The notes under the pieces are model-generated. The model made no database searches and was not told the origin of the DNA. It saw nothing but the letters and a program-made list of their open reading frames with translations. 64,000 bases of DNA from Kitagawia praeruptora (taxonomy: Eukaryota > Streptophyta > Magnoliopsida > Apiales > Apiaceae), in NCBI GenBank assembly GCA_037693485.1, contig CM075346.1, forward strand, positions 11,933,501 to 11,997,500. The letters are read 5' to 3'. Position numbers and translations under genes: made by a program. Position 1 is the first letter of the stretch; each line of letters opens with the position of its first letter. Below are positions 36,180-48,467 of this stretch, in pieces.

Positions 36180-37700
36180 GACAATTAACAAGATTGGGTT
36201 TCAATTAACTAATTTAACTAAGAAAGCAATTAAATTAACAAACTAAAAATTAATTAACTAATGAGAATTGAAATCGAATTACTTATATGAGAATAAACAT
36301 GGGATCCTAACTTCATTAAATACTTCACTTAGATCTGACGCCTTTAATCATTATATGCAATGGTTATGATATCTGATCGGATAACACGAAACAAGTACAC
36401 GCTACTTGTCAGCATACGTATACCAAACTACCCATACATCCACAAAAGAGATAGAAATGAATAGACACCAATTATGCTTAGACCTTATATGTCTATAGAA
36501 TTTGAAAACATAACGGTTGAAGAACAAGTTATCCACAAAGATCACATAGGGCAATGTAAGTATTTTCATCTTACACTACAAATCATGTTGATAACAATCA
36601 TGAACCTATGCTAGCATGGCAAGTTCTAAATCTCAAGATCCACTTTCAATTCACAAGAGATTAACAGATTAGATGTTAGCTACGCATCTAACAATTAAGC
36701 ATAACCATACGAGGATATCAGATATACATCACACACAGATCTTTAAAGCATCAAGATACTAAAGCTCCATAAATAAATCCGTTAGAATCCCATGACAACG
36801 ATTAGTTCATAATTGAACCACTCATCGTCATGGGATTGGATGAAAGCATGATAATAAACAAGATAGCAAAGATGAATGAATTAATAAAGTAACAAGGTTT
36901 AGAGAACAGATCCAAGTATGGAACAAGCATCCAAAAGATACGCCAAATAGAGAAATACAAGAAAACTATGTCTAGATCTTCTTGTTATCACAATCCTCGC
37001 CTTGGCTTCTCGATCTCGTGCTCCAAAAGATGGATGATATGGATGTATGTGAATCTGATCTCTGGTGTTATGGTGTGTATTTTTATGTCCCCCAAGATGT
37101 GTATTTATAGCCCCAATTTGCCTATCCTCCAAGCAATTGCCATTTTTTGAGTTGGAATAGAAGTATGGCAATTTCCGTTCTTGAATGAGAATAGAATTGC
37201 AAATTCCATGTTTAGATCTGATTCTGGAAGGTTCTGGCCGCTCCAAGCAATTACCATAATGATTAGAAGTAGAATTTGTGGAAAATTCCTTGTTAAAATT
37301 GGTTTCTAGAAATTTTCTGATAGTTCTGGCGGTTACAGGCACGGCCGCGCGCCATTCCTAAGCAAACCAAGCGCGCCCGCGCGGCTCATATTAATCCAGC
37401 TTTTCCAAGCGCGCCCGCGCGCACTTTCTGTGTAATCCAAGCGCGGCTGCGCGGCTGGTTTCTGATCCTGTAGATTTTTTTATGCTTTGCTGATTTCTTC
37501 TCCAAATCTTCTGCAACTTCTAGCACTTATTCTTTTGAGTTATAATCCATCATATAACCAATGAAAAGTCCATTCCTGCCTCTAGAAAGATATCCTGAAA
37601 AATCTCACTAAAACATATTAAAACACGACAAATACTTGAGGTCAAAGCGATCAATTTAAGCCGAATGAAGCGATCCAAGTGGATGTAAATCCACTTATCA
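36180..37700 (-). repeat. Athila-like 3' LTR, main part of left copy
   Basis: Continues the LTR that starts at 29000 and matches 41532-43046 closely. In element orientation it begins TGATAAGTGGATTTACATCC right after a purine tract (GTTTGGGGGTG) at 37701-37712. The frame 36899-37342 (-) is open in one copy only to differing lengths and is not credible as a gene. Confidence 0.85.
37340..37460. repeat. GC-rich direct repeats inside the Athila-like LTR
   Basis: Four spaced copies of an AAGCGCGCCCGCGCGG-like word, with variants CGGCCGCGCGCC and CAAGCGCGGCTGCGCGGC, about 30-40 bases apart. A matching block sits at 42690-42805 in the other LTR, where several CpG sites have changed. The rest of the LTR is strongly AT-rich. 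Confidence 0.85.
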
Positions 37701-37712
37701 CACCCCCAAACT

Positions 37713-39268
37713 TAAACTGATGCTTGTCCTCAAGCATATATAGACAAAACTATATACAACTAACTAGTACCACTTCCGTAGGTGATCACGGTTACATTGA
37801 GCATATGCAACAAGCCCTTTAAACCCCTAGGCAGCCCTAGTGGACGAGTGAGGTCTCGTGAGGGCCTATAGCGAATGTACCCACAAAATCTTTCTAACTA
37901 ATGCAAAAACAATGCAATGCATGAATGTAACTAATATGAAAATGCAAAGATCCCCTCAAACTAACCAAAACCAACTAGTAAGCAAATATCTAAAAGAATG
38001 CAACTAACTCCAAATAGAGCTCGACTAAGTCCCGTATACTAACAATACATGTACAGAAATGTGCGTGTGTGCGATGCTCATCAGAAATACTCCCAAAACT
38101 AGATCAAAAATCATACCTATTCTTCGCCAAGACAATCACAGGTTTATAAATAGAATAGACTGTAGACACTTCATAACCTAGGAACACCTCCATCCTCATT
38201 CAAGTTAGCCAGGAATTCATGCTTTATTACTACACTACGACACATAATACTATATACACTATGCATGCTTATTTAACTGTGCAATGAATGAGACCCCAAA
38301 AGGCTTATACAATAACACCCATGTAGCGAATGTTAGGTCAGCAATCCCAAACCACAAGGGCTTTAGGTTACTAGGACTAAGTCCCCTCAAACCTAATTAC
38401 TCGAGTATTAAAGAGCTCACTCGTGGCTAATTTTGCATTTAACAATTGAACTTTTGACTCTTTTTTTTTTCTTTTTTTTTTTCCTTTTTTTCTGATTTTT
38501 TTTCTTTTTTTATATGCAATCTGGAATAAGAATTCTCATTTCCAACCCTAGACTACTCATATAAATATGAGTCGGCTACTAGCCACTTGACGCCTAGCCA
38601 TTATTTGACAAATATTAACAACTAGCATGACATCCCTGTTTTCCCCCCAACTTAGACTTTAGTGTTCCTACGCCATCAAGGGAATAACGAAAATTCTAAA
38701 TATAATCAAGTGATTAAATCTCAAACAACCGAACAAGCATGCTTATTTAACCTAGCCCAAAAGCAAACGATGAGACTGTATAAAAAATTTGTTCCTGAAA
38801 CATGCAAGTCAATTCCTAGGAACTATAAATCAACCCTCTATTCATCATTACCACACTCAATTAGACATCTACCTACCAATCAGAATTAGCTCGTCCTAAG
38901 GGATCACGAAATATGCATGCTATGCAAATGCAACTAAAATGAACTCACATGATATACAAAAATAAAAACAAAATGCCCTATATGCAACAAACATGCAATA
39001 TACGAACAAAACATGAATGAATTACTACTAACATGCAACATATGAAATCTATATGAACACAATAACACACAAATAACTACTACACACTACTTATCCCCCA
39101 AACCACCCCCAAACTTAAAATATTCAATGTCCCCATTGAATTGAAGGTAATTACAAGGGATAGTAGAAAACATACCTAATCATCGAAACACGTGGGTTGC
39201 CTCCCACGAAGCGCCTTTGTTTAAAGTCTTTAGCTAGACATGGCAATGGCTTTTTCTCTTGAAAACTT
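37713..39268 (-). other. Athila-like internal region without pol
   Basis: No RT, RNase H or integrase motifs on either strand. Notable are a pyrimidine run (T with scattered C) at 38459-38513 and repeated CCCCCAAACTTA words at 37706 and 39106. Confidence 0.6.
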
Positions 39269-41233
39269 CTACACCGTATCTCTATATGGCCATTTAATTA
39301 TCTCTTCCGGGGCTATATCCTTGACGACAAGTTTCAGCCTTCTTTGCTCCTCAAAAGTGTCAGTAATATTGTTCTCTTCACTACCTGACAAGTTAGCAAC
39401 AATAATAATAGGCAAAGCAGATGATTGGCCCGAATATACATACCTCAAGTGATCTGGTGGTCTAAGCTCGAGTTTGGAAGCTTCTTCAACATAATGATTT
39501 TCAGTATTAACCACCAAAGACTGATCAAGAGTGGAATTAGACGGCTTAGGAAAGAAAGTGGGTAGTTCACCAACAGAAGTTTTAACAACGGACTTAGGAT
39601 CAAAAGAACTATCCTCAAGTTGGATTTCATGCTTAGAACAAATAGCATTCAATTCCTCCAATATTTCATCAGAAGTGAAATTCCTATACAACTCATGAAG
39701 ATCTTTATTACCCTCAATCAAAACATCTTTCTCATGAAAAGACTCAATTGCACTATCCTCAAGATTCGACCATGGAACAACCTCATCAATCAGCATCTTA
39801 GAATCCTAGAGATCAGCCAAGCCTAGTGACTCATACTCTTCCTTCTCATCACTATCCACCACATGTTCTGACAAAACAGAATGTTCTTCTTTTTCTGTAG
39901 GGTCCTGATCTTGAATTTCTTCTTCATCCTCATTTGCTAAATTTTGATCGTTCGTGACTTTCCCAAATCTGAGGGTTATGGCATTAACCTGCTCTATACC
40001 ATCTTATTTTCCTGGATTTACCTCTGTGTCACTAGGATGAACTCCCTGCAGCCTGTTGAGTAAGGCACTTGCAATTTGCCCAATTTGATTCTCTAATGTC
40101 TTGAGAGATACCGCCTGACTTTTAACCATCAACCTCAATTCATCCAATTCAGATTTTTCATTTGAAGATTGACCAGCATTCTCATGAGACTGTTGTTGCT
40201 GAAATCCAGGAGGTTGGACTTATTGCCTTGGAGCATACTGTTGATGAAACTGTTGCCCCTGCTGCTGCTGAAAACCTAAAGGATTGATTGGTTTAGCTCC
40301 AAATTGTCGCCCTTGAAACGGATGATAAGGATATTGTGGCTGTTGCAAACCACCTTGATTGTTGATCCAGCTGAAATTAGGATGATAGATGTTGGGAGCT
40401 GGCTGCTGCGATCTCTGAAAATTGCTCACAAATTGTGCCGATTCAATAAAAATGGCACATTGAGTCGTCTCATGTGCGCCCGCACATATCTCACAAACAC
40501 TAGCAACTTGAGGCACCCCATGCTTTGACATAGAATCCAATTTCTTATTAAGTGCCTCTAAATGAGCTGCTAGAGCTGTGACTGTATTAACTTCCAGAAT
40601 TCTTGCTATTTTGCCTTGTGATAATCTCTGAGTTGGATTCTGGTAATCATTCGCAGCCATCATCTCAATCAACTCATAAGCCTCTGCATAGCTCTTAGCC
40701 CATAGAGCTCCACCTGATGCTGCATCTAGCAAAGGTCTTGACTGTGCACCCAAGCCATTATAAATGCAATTCCTTAGCATCTCCTTATATCGCTCCCAAG
40801 CCTCGCACAAAGATTCTTCAGACTGTTGTGAAAACTGAGTTAGAGCGTTCTGATTGCTGTTGTTTTCGCCATAGGGAAGAATTTTGTGAGAAACTTCTGA
40901 GCAAGATCCTCCCATGTAGTAATGGAACCAGCTGGTAGAGAGTGTAACCAGCCCTTAGCTTTATTCCTCAAAGAGAATGGAAAAATCCCAATTTGATAGC
41001 ATCTTCCGACCCCCCGTTGATCTTGAAAGTGTCGCAGATCTCGATGAAATCCCGGATGTGCATATTAGGATCCTCTATAGGAGTACCCCCAAATTGAACT
41101 GAATTCTACACCATGTGAATCGTTCGAAGGTATTTGCGGCAATAGCTGGCCTGACAATGCTAGATTGGATGTCATTGATTTTCGGCTAAGAATAGTCCTT
41201 CAAAGCCTTAACTACTGCTGCTCGATCACCCAT
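39269..41233 (-). pseudogene. Ty3 (Athila-type) gag and pre-RT linker, broken
   Basis: Starts at ATG 41233-41231 (MGDRAAVVKAL). A typical Ty3 plant gag can be followed on the minus strand: MHIRDFIEICDTFKINGG, then LTQFSQQSEESLCEAWERYK, RPLLDAASGG, EAYELIEMMAANDYQNPTQ, a Cys-rich CEICAGAHETTQC knuckle, a Gln-rich stretch, LENQIGQIASALLNR and VNAITLRFGK. Finally LELRPPDHLRYVYSGQSSALP lies in the linker that precedes RT in complete elements. At least two frame changes upstream of 40915 and stops near 40219, 40013 and 39809 break it. Homology ends at about 39269, before RT. Confidence 0.85.
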
Positions 41234-41364
41234 CTCTTAACTGCTACAACACGTTCAAGTACCTGAAACACCAAGAAATAAACAACTATGTAAGAAAAAA
41301 AATCGGAGTCAATGAACTCTAACGACCACTGATGACAAGCACATAACTAAAAATAAAACACCGA

Positions 41365-41385
41365 TGATCCCCGGTAGTGGCGCCA
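41365..41385 (-). other. Primer-binding site (tRNA-Asp type) of the Athila-like element
   Basis: The minus strand reads TGGCGCCACTACCGGGGATC, six bases after the LTR end (AGTTTT spacer). TGGCGCC...CCGGGGA with this spacer is the usual Athila arrangement. Confidence 0.85.
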
Positions 41386-41391
41386 AAAACT

Positions 41392-43046
41392 TGTTTGCAC
41401 TAAATCACGCAAGCGTACGTGGTCACAAGTAATACAGATATAAGTGAAGTTCGTTCCCACAGAGATCTGGTTTAGGTTTTAATTCAGCTAATGTACCTAT
41501 GCAACAATGTATGGTTTTTACTCACTGCTAAGACAATTAACAAGATTGGGTTTCAATTAACTAATTTAACAAAGAAAGCAAGTTAACAAACTAAGAATTA
41601 ATTAACTAATGAAAATTGAAATCGAATTACTTATATGAGAATAAACATGGGATCCTAACTTCTTTAATAACTTCGCTTAGATCTGACGCCTTTAATCACT
41701 ATATGCAATGGTTATGATATCTGATCGGATAACACGAAACAAGTACACGCTACCTGTCAGCATACGTATACCAAACTACCCATACATCCACAAAAGAGAT
41801 AGAAATGAATAGACACCAATTATGCTTAGACCTTATATGTCTATAGAATTTGAAAACATAACGTTGAAGAACAAGTTATCCACAAAGATCACATAGGGCA
41901 ATATAAGTATTTTCATCTTACACTACAAATCATGTTGATAACAATCATGAACCTATGCTAGCAGGCAAGTTCTAAATCTCAAGATCCACTTTCACTTCAC
42001 AAGAGATTAACAGATTAGATGTTAGTTACGCATCTAACAATTAAGCATAACCATACTAGGATATCAGATATACATCACACACAGATCTTTAAAGCATCAA
42101 GATACTAAAGCTCCATAAATAAATTTGTTAGAATCCCATGACAACGATTAGTTCATAATTGAACCACTCATCATCAAGGGATTGGATGAAAGCATGATAA
42201 TAAACAAGATAGCAAAGATGAATGAATTAATAAAGTAACAAGGTTTAGAGAACAGATCCGAGTATGGAACAAGCATCCAAAAGATACGCCTAATAGAGAA
42301 ATACAGGAAAACTATGTCTAGATCTTCTTGTCTCACAATCCTCGCCTTGGCTTCTCGATCTCGTGCTCCAAAAGATGGATGATATGGATGTATGTAAATC
42401 TGATCTCTCTGGTGTTATGGTGTGTACTTTTATGTCCCCCAAGATGTGTATTTATAGCCCCAATTTGCCTATCCTCCAAGCAATTGCCGTTTTTTGAGTT
42501 GGAATAAAAGTATGGCAATTTCCGTTCTTGAATGAGAATAAAATTGCAAATTCCATGTTTAGATCTAATTCTGGAAGGTTCTGGCCGCTCCGAGCAATTA
42601 CCATAATGATTAGAAGTAGAATTTGTGGAAAATTCCTTGTTAAAATTGGTTTCTGGAAATTTTATGACAGTTCTAGTGGTTACAGGCATGGTCGCGCGCC
42701 ATTCCTAAGCAAATCAAGCGCGCCCACGCGGATCATATTAATCCAGCTTTTACAAGCGCGTCCGCTCGTACTTTATGTGTAATCCAAGCGCGGCCGCGCG
42801 GCTAGTTTCTGATCCTGCAGATTTTTTTATGCTTTGCTGATTTCTTCTCCAAATCTTCTGCAACTTCTAGCAATTATTCTTTTGAGCTATAATCCATCAT
42901 ATAACCAATGAAAAGTCCATTCCTGCCTCTAGAAAGATATCTTGAACAATCTCACTAAAACATATTAAAACACGACAAATACTTGAGGTCAAAGCGATTA
43001 ATTTAAGCCGAATGAAGCAATCCAAGTGGATATAAATCCATTGTCA
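41392..43046 (-). repeat. Athila-like 5' LTR (right copy)
   Basis: Uninterrupted LTR of about 1655 bases. It contains the two stretches missing from the LINE-bearing copy (about 41459-41479 and 41495-41532). The terminal ACTTATCA has become ATTGTCA here. Confidence 0.85.
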
Positions 43047-43176
43047 AAGGAGTATCAGGATGATACTCCACTGGATAAGAAATATCAACCCTGATACTCC
43101 ACTCGGTAATGAGTATCACCCCTCATACTCACTCCTGATACTCTATCCATTGGGTAAGGAGTAGCACACCTGATAC
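43047..43176. repeat. Degenerate GATACTCCACT / GTAAGGAGTAT array
   Basis: Several copies of TGATACTCCACT and GTAAGGAGTA, in both orientations, about 25-35 bases apart. The array continues at 53656-53690 on the other side of the second hAT element, so that element inserted into it. Confidence 0.75.
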
Positions 43177-43657
43177 TAGTGGTGATCGCGGTGTGGGCGG
43201 TGCGGTTTTTTTCCCAAAATCGCGAACCAAATCGTGCATGCGGTTTGGTCAATTTCCAAACCGCAACCGCACCACGAAATTTTAAAACCACATAAACTGT
43301 ACCACGATAATGTGGTGCGGTTCACTGCGATTTATAACTTCAATTAAAATTACTATATCTAAATTTATACATAATTCCAAATCATAATTATCACGAGAAA
43401 TTAAAATGAATGATTAAAAAAATTTAAATTGAATCAGTCTTCTGAAATAGTGGAATATACATACTTGAAAGTCACAAATATTTTTCAATAATCTGAGCTC
43501 CAATCTGGCACACTCCTTTGCAAAAATAGGCTCCAATGTCTCTGCAAAAATTGCCTGAAAAAAGATAAAAAAAATAAACATAAGTATTGATAATCAACAA
43601 AACCAATCATTAAATTTTAATGGGCTCATGGGCCTATACAATATAAATTAATACATA

Positions 43658-43660
<3 letters not shown>

Positions 43661-43732
<72 letters not shown>
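43661..43732. repeat. (TA)n microsatellite
   Basis: About 70 bases of TA repeat between the hAT left part and the first hairpin element. Confidence 0.95.
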
Positions 43733-43734
<2 letters not shown>

Positions 43735-44107
43735 TCTTGTTCTAATAGAAACTAACTTAGAATAAAAACTAGAAACTAAACCTAAATTAAATATTTCAAG
43801 CTAATCTAATGACCAAATTAGGGGTATCCCAATACAAAAAAACGTTTAAAATTATTGGCTCTATTCAACAAAAAAATAATAAAAAAATAAAAAAATTTAA
43901 AAAGTTACTGTTCACGTGATGACGTGGCACGTGAACAGTAACTTTTTTTTAAATTTTTTTTTATATTTTTGTTGAATAAAGCCAATAATTTTATAAGTTT
44001 TTTGTGAAGGTGCCCCTAGCGGGGCCATTAAAATAAATGAAATATAATTTATTTAGTGTAGGTTTCTAGTTTCTATTCTAATGTTGGTTTCTATTTGAAC
44101 GCTAGCC
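43733..44107. mobile_element. TA-microsatellite hairpin element, GAAACTAG subtype
   Basis: Between (TA)n tracts. Arms AAACTAGAAACTAAA / TAGTTTCTATTCTA; core arm TATTGGCTCTATTCAACAA-polyA; apex GTTCACGTGATGACGTGGCACGTGAAC; GC block GTGCCCCTAGCGGGGCC (one change from the consensus). Closest to the copy at 53087. Confidence 0.9.

Positions 44108-44175
<68 letters not shown>
44108..44175. repeat. (TA)n microsatellite
   Basis: TA repeat with one TG interruption, between a hairpin element and a SINE. Confidence 0.95.
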
Positions 44176-44177
<2 letters not shown>

Positions 44178-44436
44178 TGCTAACAACATGTTGGTGCAGT
44201 GGTTGAGCCACTGGCCTCCTTTGAAGGAGGTCAGAGGTTCGACTCCTGCGTGTGCGTGAGTTTCCTAGTTTGTATTAGGTTTCCTTTCTGTATTTGTATT
44301 TCTGTATTTGTAATTCTGTACTTGGCTGGGGGTCCTTCGGAAACAGCCTCCCTATTGTATAGGGGCATGGTCTGCGTACATCTACCCTCCTCAGACACCA
44401 CTTTGAGTGGTATTATAACTGAGTAAGTCTTGTTGT

Positions 44437-44440
<4 letters not shown>
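44176..44440 (+). mobile_element. SINE (tRNA-derived head, TTG tail), copy 1
   Basis: The head GTTGGTGCAGTGGTTGAGCC looks like an A box and AGAGGTTCGACTCCTGC like a B box of a tRNA-type RNA polymerase III promoter. The body has CGGGGGTCCTTCGG-like sequence, GCATGGTCTGCGTACATCTA and CCTCCTCAGAC, as in Au-like plant SINEs. It ends in CTTGTTGTTG. TA tracts lie on both sides, so no ordinary target duplication can be seen. The 75-codon frame inside is not a gene. Confidence 0.85.

Positions 44441-44511
<71 letters not shown>
44441..44511. repeat. (TA)n microsatellite
   Basis: About 70 bases of TA repeat between the SINE tail and the 6.1-kb element. Confidence 0.95.
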
Positions 44512-44514
<3 letters not shown>

Positions 44515-45664
44515 TATGCTCAAGGGAGAACCAGGCTTAGGAGGAGAACCTGAAGACCTTACACATATATCTAACGGTCCAAAAAATCTTCAGATTTATT
44601 AATTTAATAAATCAACAATTCCTTATATAAACAACAAGGGTAAAGTAGGGATATAAAATACATTTGTAAATCTGGATATAGTCTTAAATCAAATCAATTA
44701 TTTATTTGAATCTTTCTATTTTTATTGTTGTACATTCTTAGTTAATTGTCACGATATTCCAAAAATAAATCTATTCTTTCTCTACGTACGAAATTTTGGA
44801 AAGTGAATATTTTTAAATTCAAATCGATCTATACTCAGATTAGGAAACTCATGAACAAAAAAATAAATATACAACTGTGACATTCCTTATATTTAGTCTA
44901 TAAGTTTCTTTCCATTTCTTTTTTTTAACCGCTGCCATGATTAGCTATTCAATGATATACGGAATAATAGATATTAAGAATCAATCAAGAGATTTGAAAT
45001 ATTGAGAATACCGAAAATTTTAAAAAAAACATGATTTTTATTACAATATCAAAGATTTCTATTACCATAAATAAAGATTCTGTAAAAGATTTAATTTATA
45101 GTGAGTGAATTTTTTTAACTTATATACGATTAGCTGTAGTTTGAAACAGGCTCATGTACTCTACAACTATAGTAGGACTACTTTATAGAACCTTTAAAAG
45201 AATATGGACTACTTTATAGAACCGTTAAAAGAATCTTGTAAAAATAGTTTGTTTATGCAAGTAAGTTACTTCATAATTAATATATTTTATTTTAGAGAAT
45301 TTTGTAAAAATGATTTGTTCATACGAGTAATATATTTAAATAATCATTGTATTTTTACTAAAATAATTAAAAGAATCTATTAATTTTTTAAATATATTTT
45401 ATTTTATTTTTTTAGAGATTTTTTTAATTGTTTTAAAGAATGTAAAGTGTCCATTTATCACAGACCATTTTGAGATTCTCACACACGTGTATTAAAGATT
45501 TTCCTTCTAAAATGGTAGTTAATGTTATTAATATCTTACTTAAAAATTTTGCCCTGTAAAACACATAAAAATTTAAATAGAAAACACAAAATTTTGTATA
45601 TTGTATTTATTTTTGAAAAACACAAAATTGTGTTTTTTTAAAAAACACAAAATATTATTTTTGA

Positions 45665-47345
45665 AAATAATACCAAGATTCTCTTAGGTATTTTGGTAAT
45701 TATTTAAAATCATAATATTACTTTATTAAATATTTATATTAAGATTCTTTTAAATATTTTAATGATTTAAAATAAGTTTCGAATATAGTTATGTACAAGT
45801 ACAACGTTATAAATAATTCATGGAACATTTAAAAATATTTTTTCGAATTATAATTCAACATTTTTTATAGCTTGCCATTTTTAACAATTCTCGAAAAAAT
45901 CTCAAAAGGATAATAAATGTTTGATTTTTTTAAAAGAAATATATAAATAAATTATAATTTTATATGTAACTTAATTTTAAAATAAATGTTTGATTTTTTT
46001 AAAAGAAATATATAAATAGATTATGTAATACACCAAGATTCTCTTAGGTGTTTTGTTCAATATTTTAAAATTGTAATATAATTTTATTAGATATTTACAT
46101 TTAAATTCTACTAATTATTTTATTGCTACAAAATAATTTTCGGCATAGTTATGTACAAGTAGAGCCCTGTAAATTTTATTCAACATTAAAGAAAATTTTA
46201 AAATAATTCAATTTTTATAGCTTTTTAAAAAAAACCAAACCTAAATCTCAAAAAGATAATAAAAGTAAATATATTGATATATTGATTTGAAACACGTAAG
46301 AGAATCTTGGTGCATTTTATAATATTTCTACATGTAGCTTAATTTTAAAAGAAATGCATTTTTTTTTTTTTGAAAAAATAAGTATGTAAAAATGTTATTT
46401 AATACACCAAGATTCTCTTAGGTGTTTTTAGTTTTTATTTAGTTTTTAGTGATTGGAACACGTAAAAGAATTTTGGTGTACCACATAATATTTTTATATG
46501 TAACTTAAATTGAAAAGGTTACGTAATTATTTAAAAAAATTATATATAACTATTATATAATACCGAGATTTTCTTAGGTATTTTGTTAATTATTATTTGA
46601 AATCATACTATTATTTTATCAAACATTTATATTAAGATTCGTTTAAATATTTTATTGATCTAAAATAAGTTTTGAATATAGTTGTGTACAAGTACAACAT
46701 TATAAATAAATCATGGAACATTTAAAAATATTTTTTCAAATTATAATTTAAAATTTTTTATAGCTTGCATTTTAAAAAAATTCTCGAAGGAATCTCAGAA
46801 AGATAATAAAAGGAAATAAACTCATACATTGAAACACGCAACAAAATCTTGGTATATTAGTTGATATTTTTATATGTACTTAATTTTAAAAGAAAAGTTT
46901 ATTTATTTTAAGAAAATAAATATGTAAAAATATTATATAATATACCAAGATTCTATTAGGTATTTTGTTAATTATTTTAAAATTGTAATATAATTTTATT
47001 AGATATTGGCATTTAGATTCTGCTAAATATTTTATTAGTATAAAATAAGTTTCGAAATAGTCATGTACAAGTAGAGCACTATAAATAATTTATCCAACAT
47101 TTAAGAAAATTTAAATAATAATTTTCAAAATTAAAATTCAGTTTTTATAACATACCTTTTAAAACAATTTTTGAAGGAATTTTATAAAGATAATAAAAGT
47201 AAATAAACTGATATATTGATTTGAAACACAACACGTAAGAAAATCTTGGTGCTTTTTATAATATTTCTACATGTAACTTAATTTTAAAAAACATGTATAT
47301 TTTTTCTTTTAAAAAAATAAATATATAAAAGTATTATGTAATATT
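45665..47345. repeat. Array of about 370-bp degenerate units
   Basis: Units starting ACCAAGATTCTCTTAGGT recur near 45672, 46031, 46409, 46561 and 46943. Within them ATTTATATTAAGATTC, TTATGTACAAGTA and AATTTTTTATAGCTT words return in order. Several units end in the inverse word, ACACGTAAGAGAATCTTGG-like (46287, 46455, 46833, 47231). One unit (46409-46555) is short. Divergence is high, so this is old. Confidence 0.7.
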
Positions 47346-47426
47346 CTCTTAGGTGTACACAATAACACTTAGCTAATATAAATAACACACGGAAATTTTT
47401 TTTATTAAAGTTGTGTGAAACACTTA

Positions 47427-47668
47427 GGGTCCGTTTGGATTGGGGGTTGAGAAGGGTTAAATTGGGTCGGGTTCAAATTTAAAAATTTATTTTTGAGAAA
47501 ATTTTAAAAGTAAAGTGTTGGATTTTGGTAGATTACGAAAGAATTAAAATAATATTACATAATAAATCCAAAATCCAACATTTTACTTTTAAAATTTTCT
47601 TAAAAACAAATTTTTAAATTTGAACCTACCCAACCTAACCCTTCTCAACCTCCAATCCAAACGAACCC
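47427..47668. mobile_element. Tourist-like (PIF/Harbinger) MITE
   Basis: The ends GGGTCCGTTTGGATTGG and CCAATCCAAACGAACCC are inverted repeats, flanked by the TTA duplication (47424-47426, 47669-47671). The arms extend to give a hairpin of about 100 bases per side. It interrupts the 6.1-kb element. Confidence 0.88.
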
Positions 47669-48209
47669 TTAATCGAATCTTTTCTAGTCTTACAAGTGAC
47701 ATAAGTATATTATTTTAAATAATTTATATTTTTAAATGAAAACACTTAAGAGAATATTGTCTAGTAACAAAAAAAATTCTTTACACAAATGAGTTATTTT
47801 AAATAGTTTATATATTTTTCAATGAAACACTTAACAGAATCCATGTAAAATATATATAAAAAACTCTAAAAAATATATTTTATATTACTTTCTTTAGGAA
47901 TATATATCAACCTAAACAAAACTTTTAAAATTACATCAATATAATTTAAATTTAAAAATAATAGAATATCGTCTAGTTGTAAAAATAATTTGGAATTCAG
48001 TTTATGATTACTTATATCTAATTGTAGCATGTTGTGGCTTTTTATTCCATTCATAAGATGTAGCTTTTGTTGATCTGCGTAGCTAGCTTCTATTGATTCA
48101 TTTTCTGTATTGTGGTATTTTTTATCATCATCTAAAAACATATATATATGACTTAACATATGTTTTTAAAGATCTCACTTTATCAAAGTGCTTTTAAAGT
48201 TTTTAATTT

Positions 48210-48467
48210 ATTAAATATTCCGTTAGATGTTTTTGTTAAATTATTAAAGATTTCGTTAAGTATTTTTTATTATTTTATTAAAGATTCTGTTAAGTATTTT
48301 CATTTAATTTATTAAAAATTCTGTTAAGTGTTTTTATTAATTTATTAAAGATTTCATTAAATATTTTTATTAACTTATTAAAAATTACGTTAAATGGTTT
48401 TATAAATTTATTAAAGATTCTTTTAAGTGTTTTTGTTATTTTATTAAAGATTTCGTTAAGTGTTAAC
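48210..48467. repeat. 33-34-bp tandem repeat, about eight units
   Basis: Units of the form ATTAAAGATTCTGTTAAGTG followed by TTTTTATTAATTT repeat without spacers. The unit contains the same AAGATTCT..TTAAGTGTTTT word scattered through the rest of the element. Confidence 0.88.

Larger units (their letters stand above)
29000..43046 (-). mobile_element. Athila-like Ty3 retrotransposon with gag only, interrupted by a LINE
   Basis: The two LTRs start TGTTTGCACTAAATCACGC in + orientation and end near ATCCACTTATCA. The left LTR is 29000-29080 plus 36180-37700; the right LTR is 41392-43046, about 1.65 kb. A primer site complementary to tRNA-Asp and a gag frame show that it reads on the minus strand. 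The internal region is only 3.7 kb: a gag and pre-RT remnant followed by non-coding sequence. RT, RNase H and integrase are absent, so it is a gag-bearing non-autonomous derivative. The flanking bases (GTACT left, AAGGA right) do not match, so no target duplication is seen. Confidence 0.85.

Noticed and set aside
29075..36185. Target-site duplication around the full-length LINE
   Set aside because: Comparison with the intact LTR shows missing bases, not a duplication, at the insertion point.
36899..37342. 147-codon minus-strand frame in the Athila-like LTR
   Set aside because: The second LTR has only part of it, and the composition is not protein-like; it is LTR sequence.
44199..44426. 75-codon frame in the SINE
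   Set aside because: It starts inside the tRNA-like head and follows the SINE body; the other SINE copy does not keep it.
48210..48467. Regular direct repeats as a CRISPR-like array
   Set aside because: The units are contiguous without unique spacers and the DNA is a plant chromosome; it is an ordinary tandem repeat.
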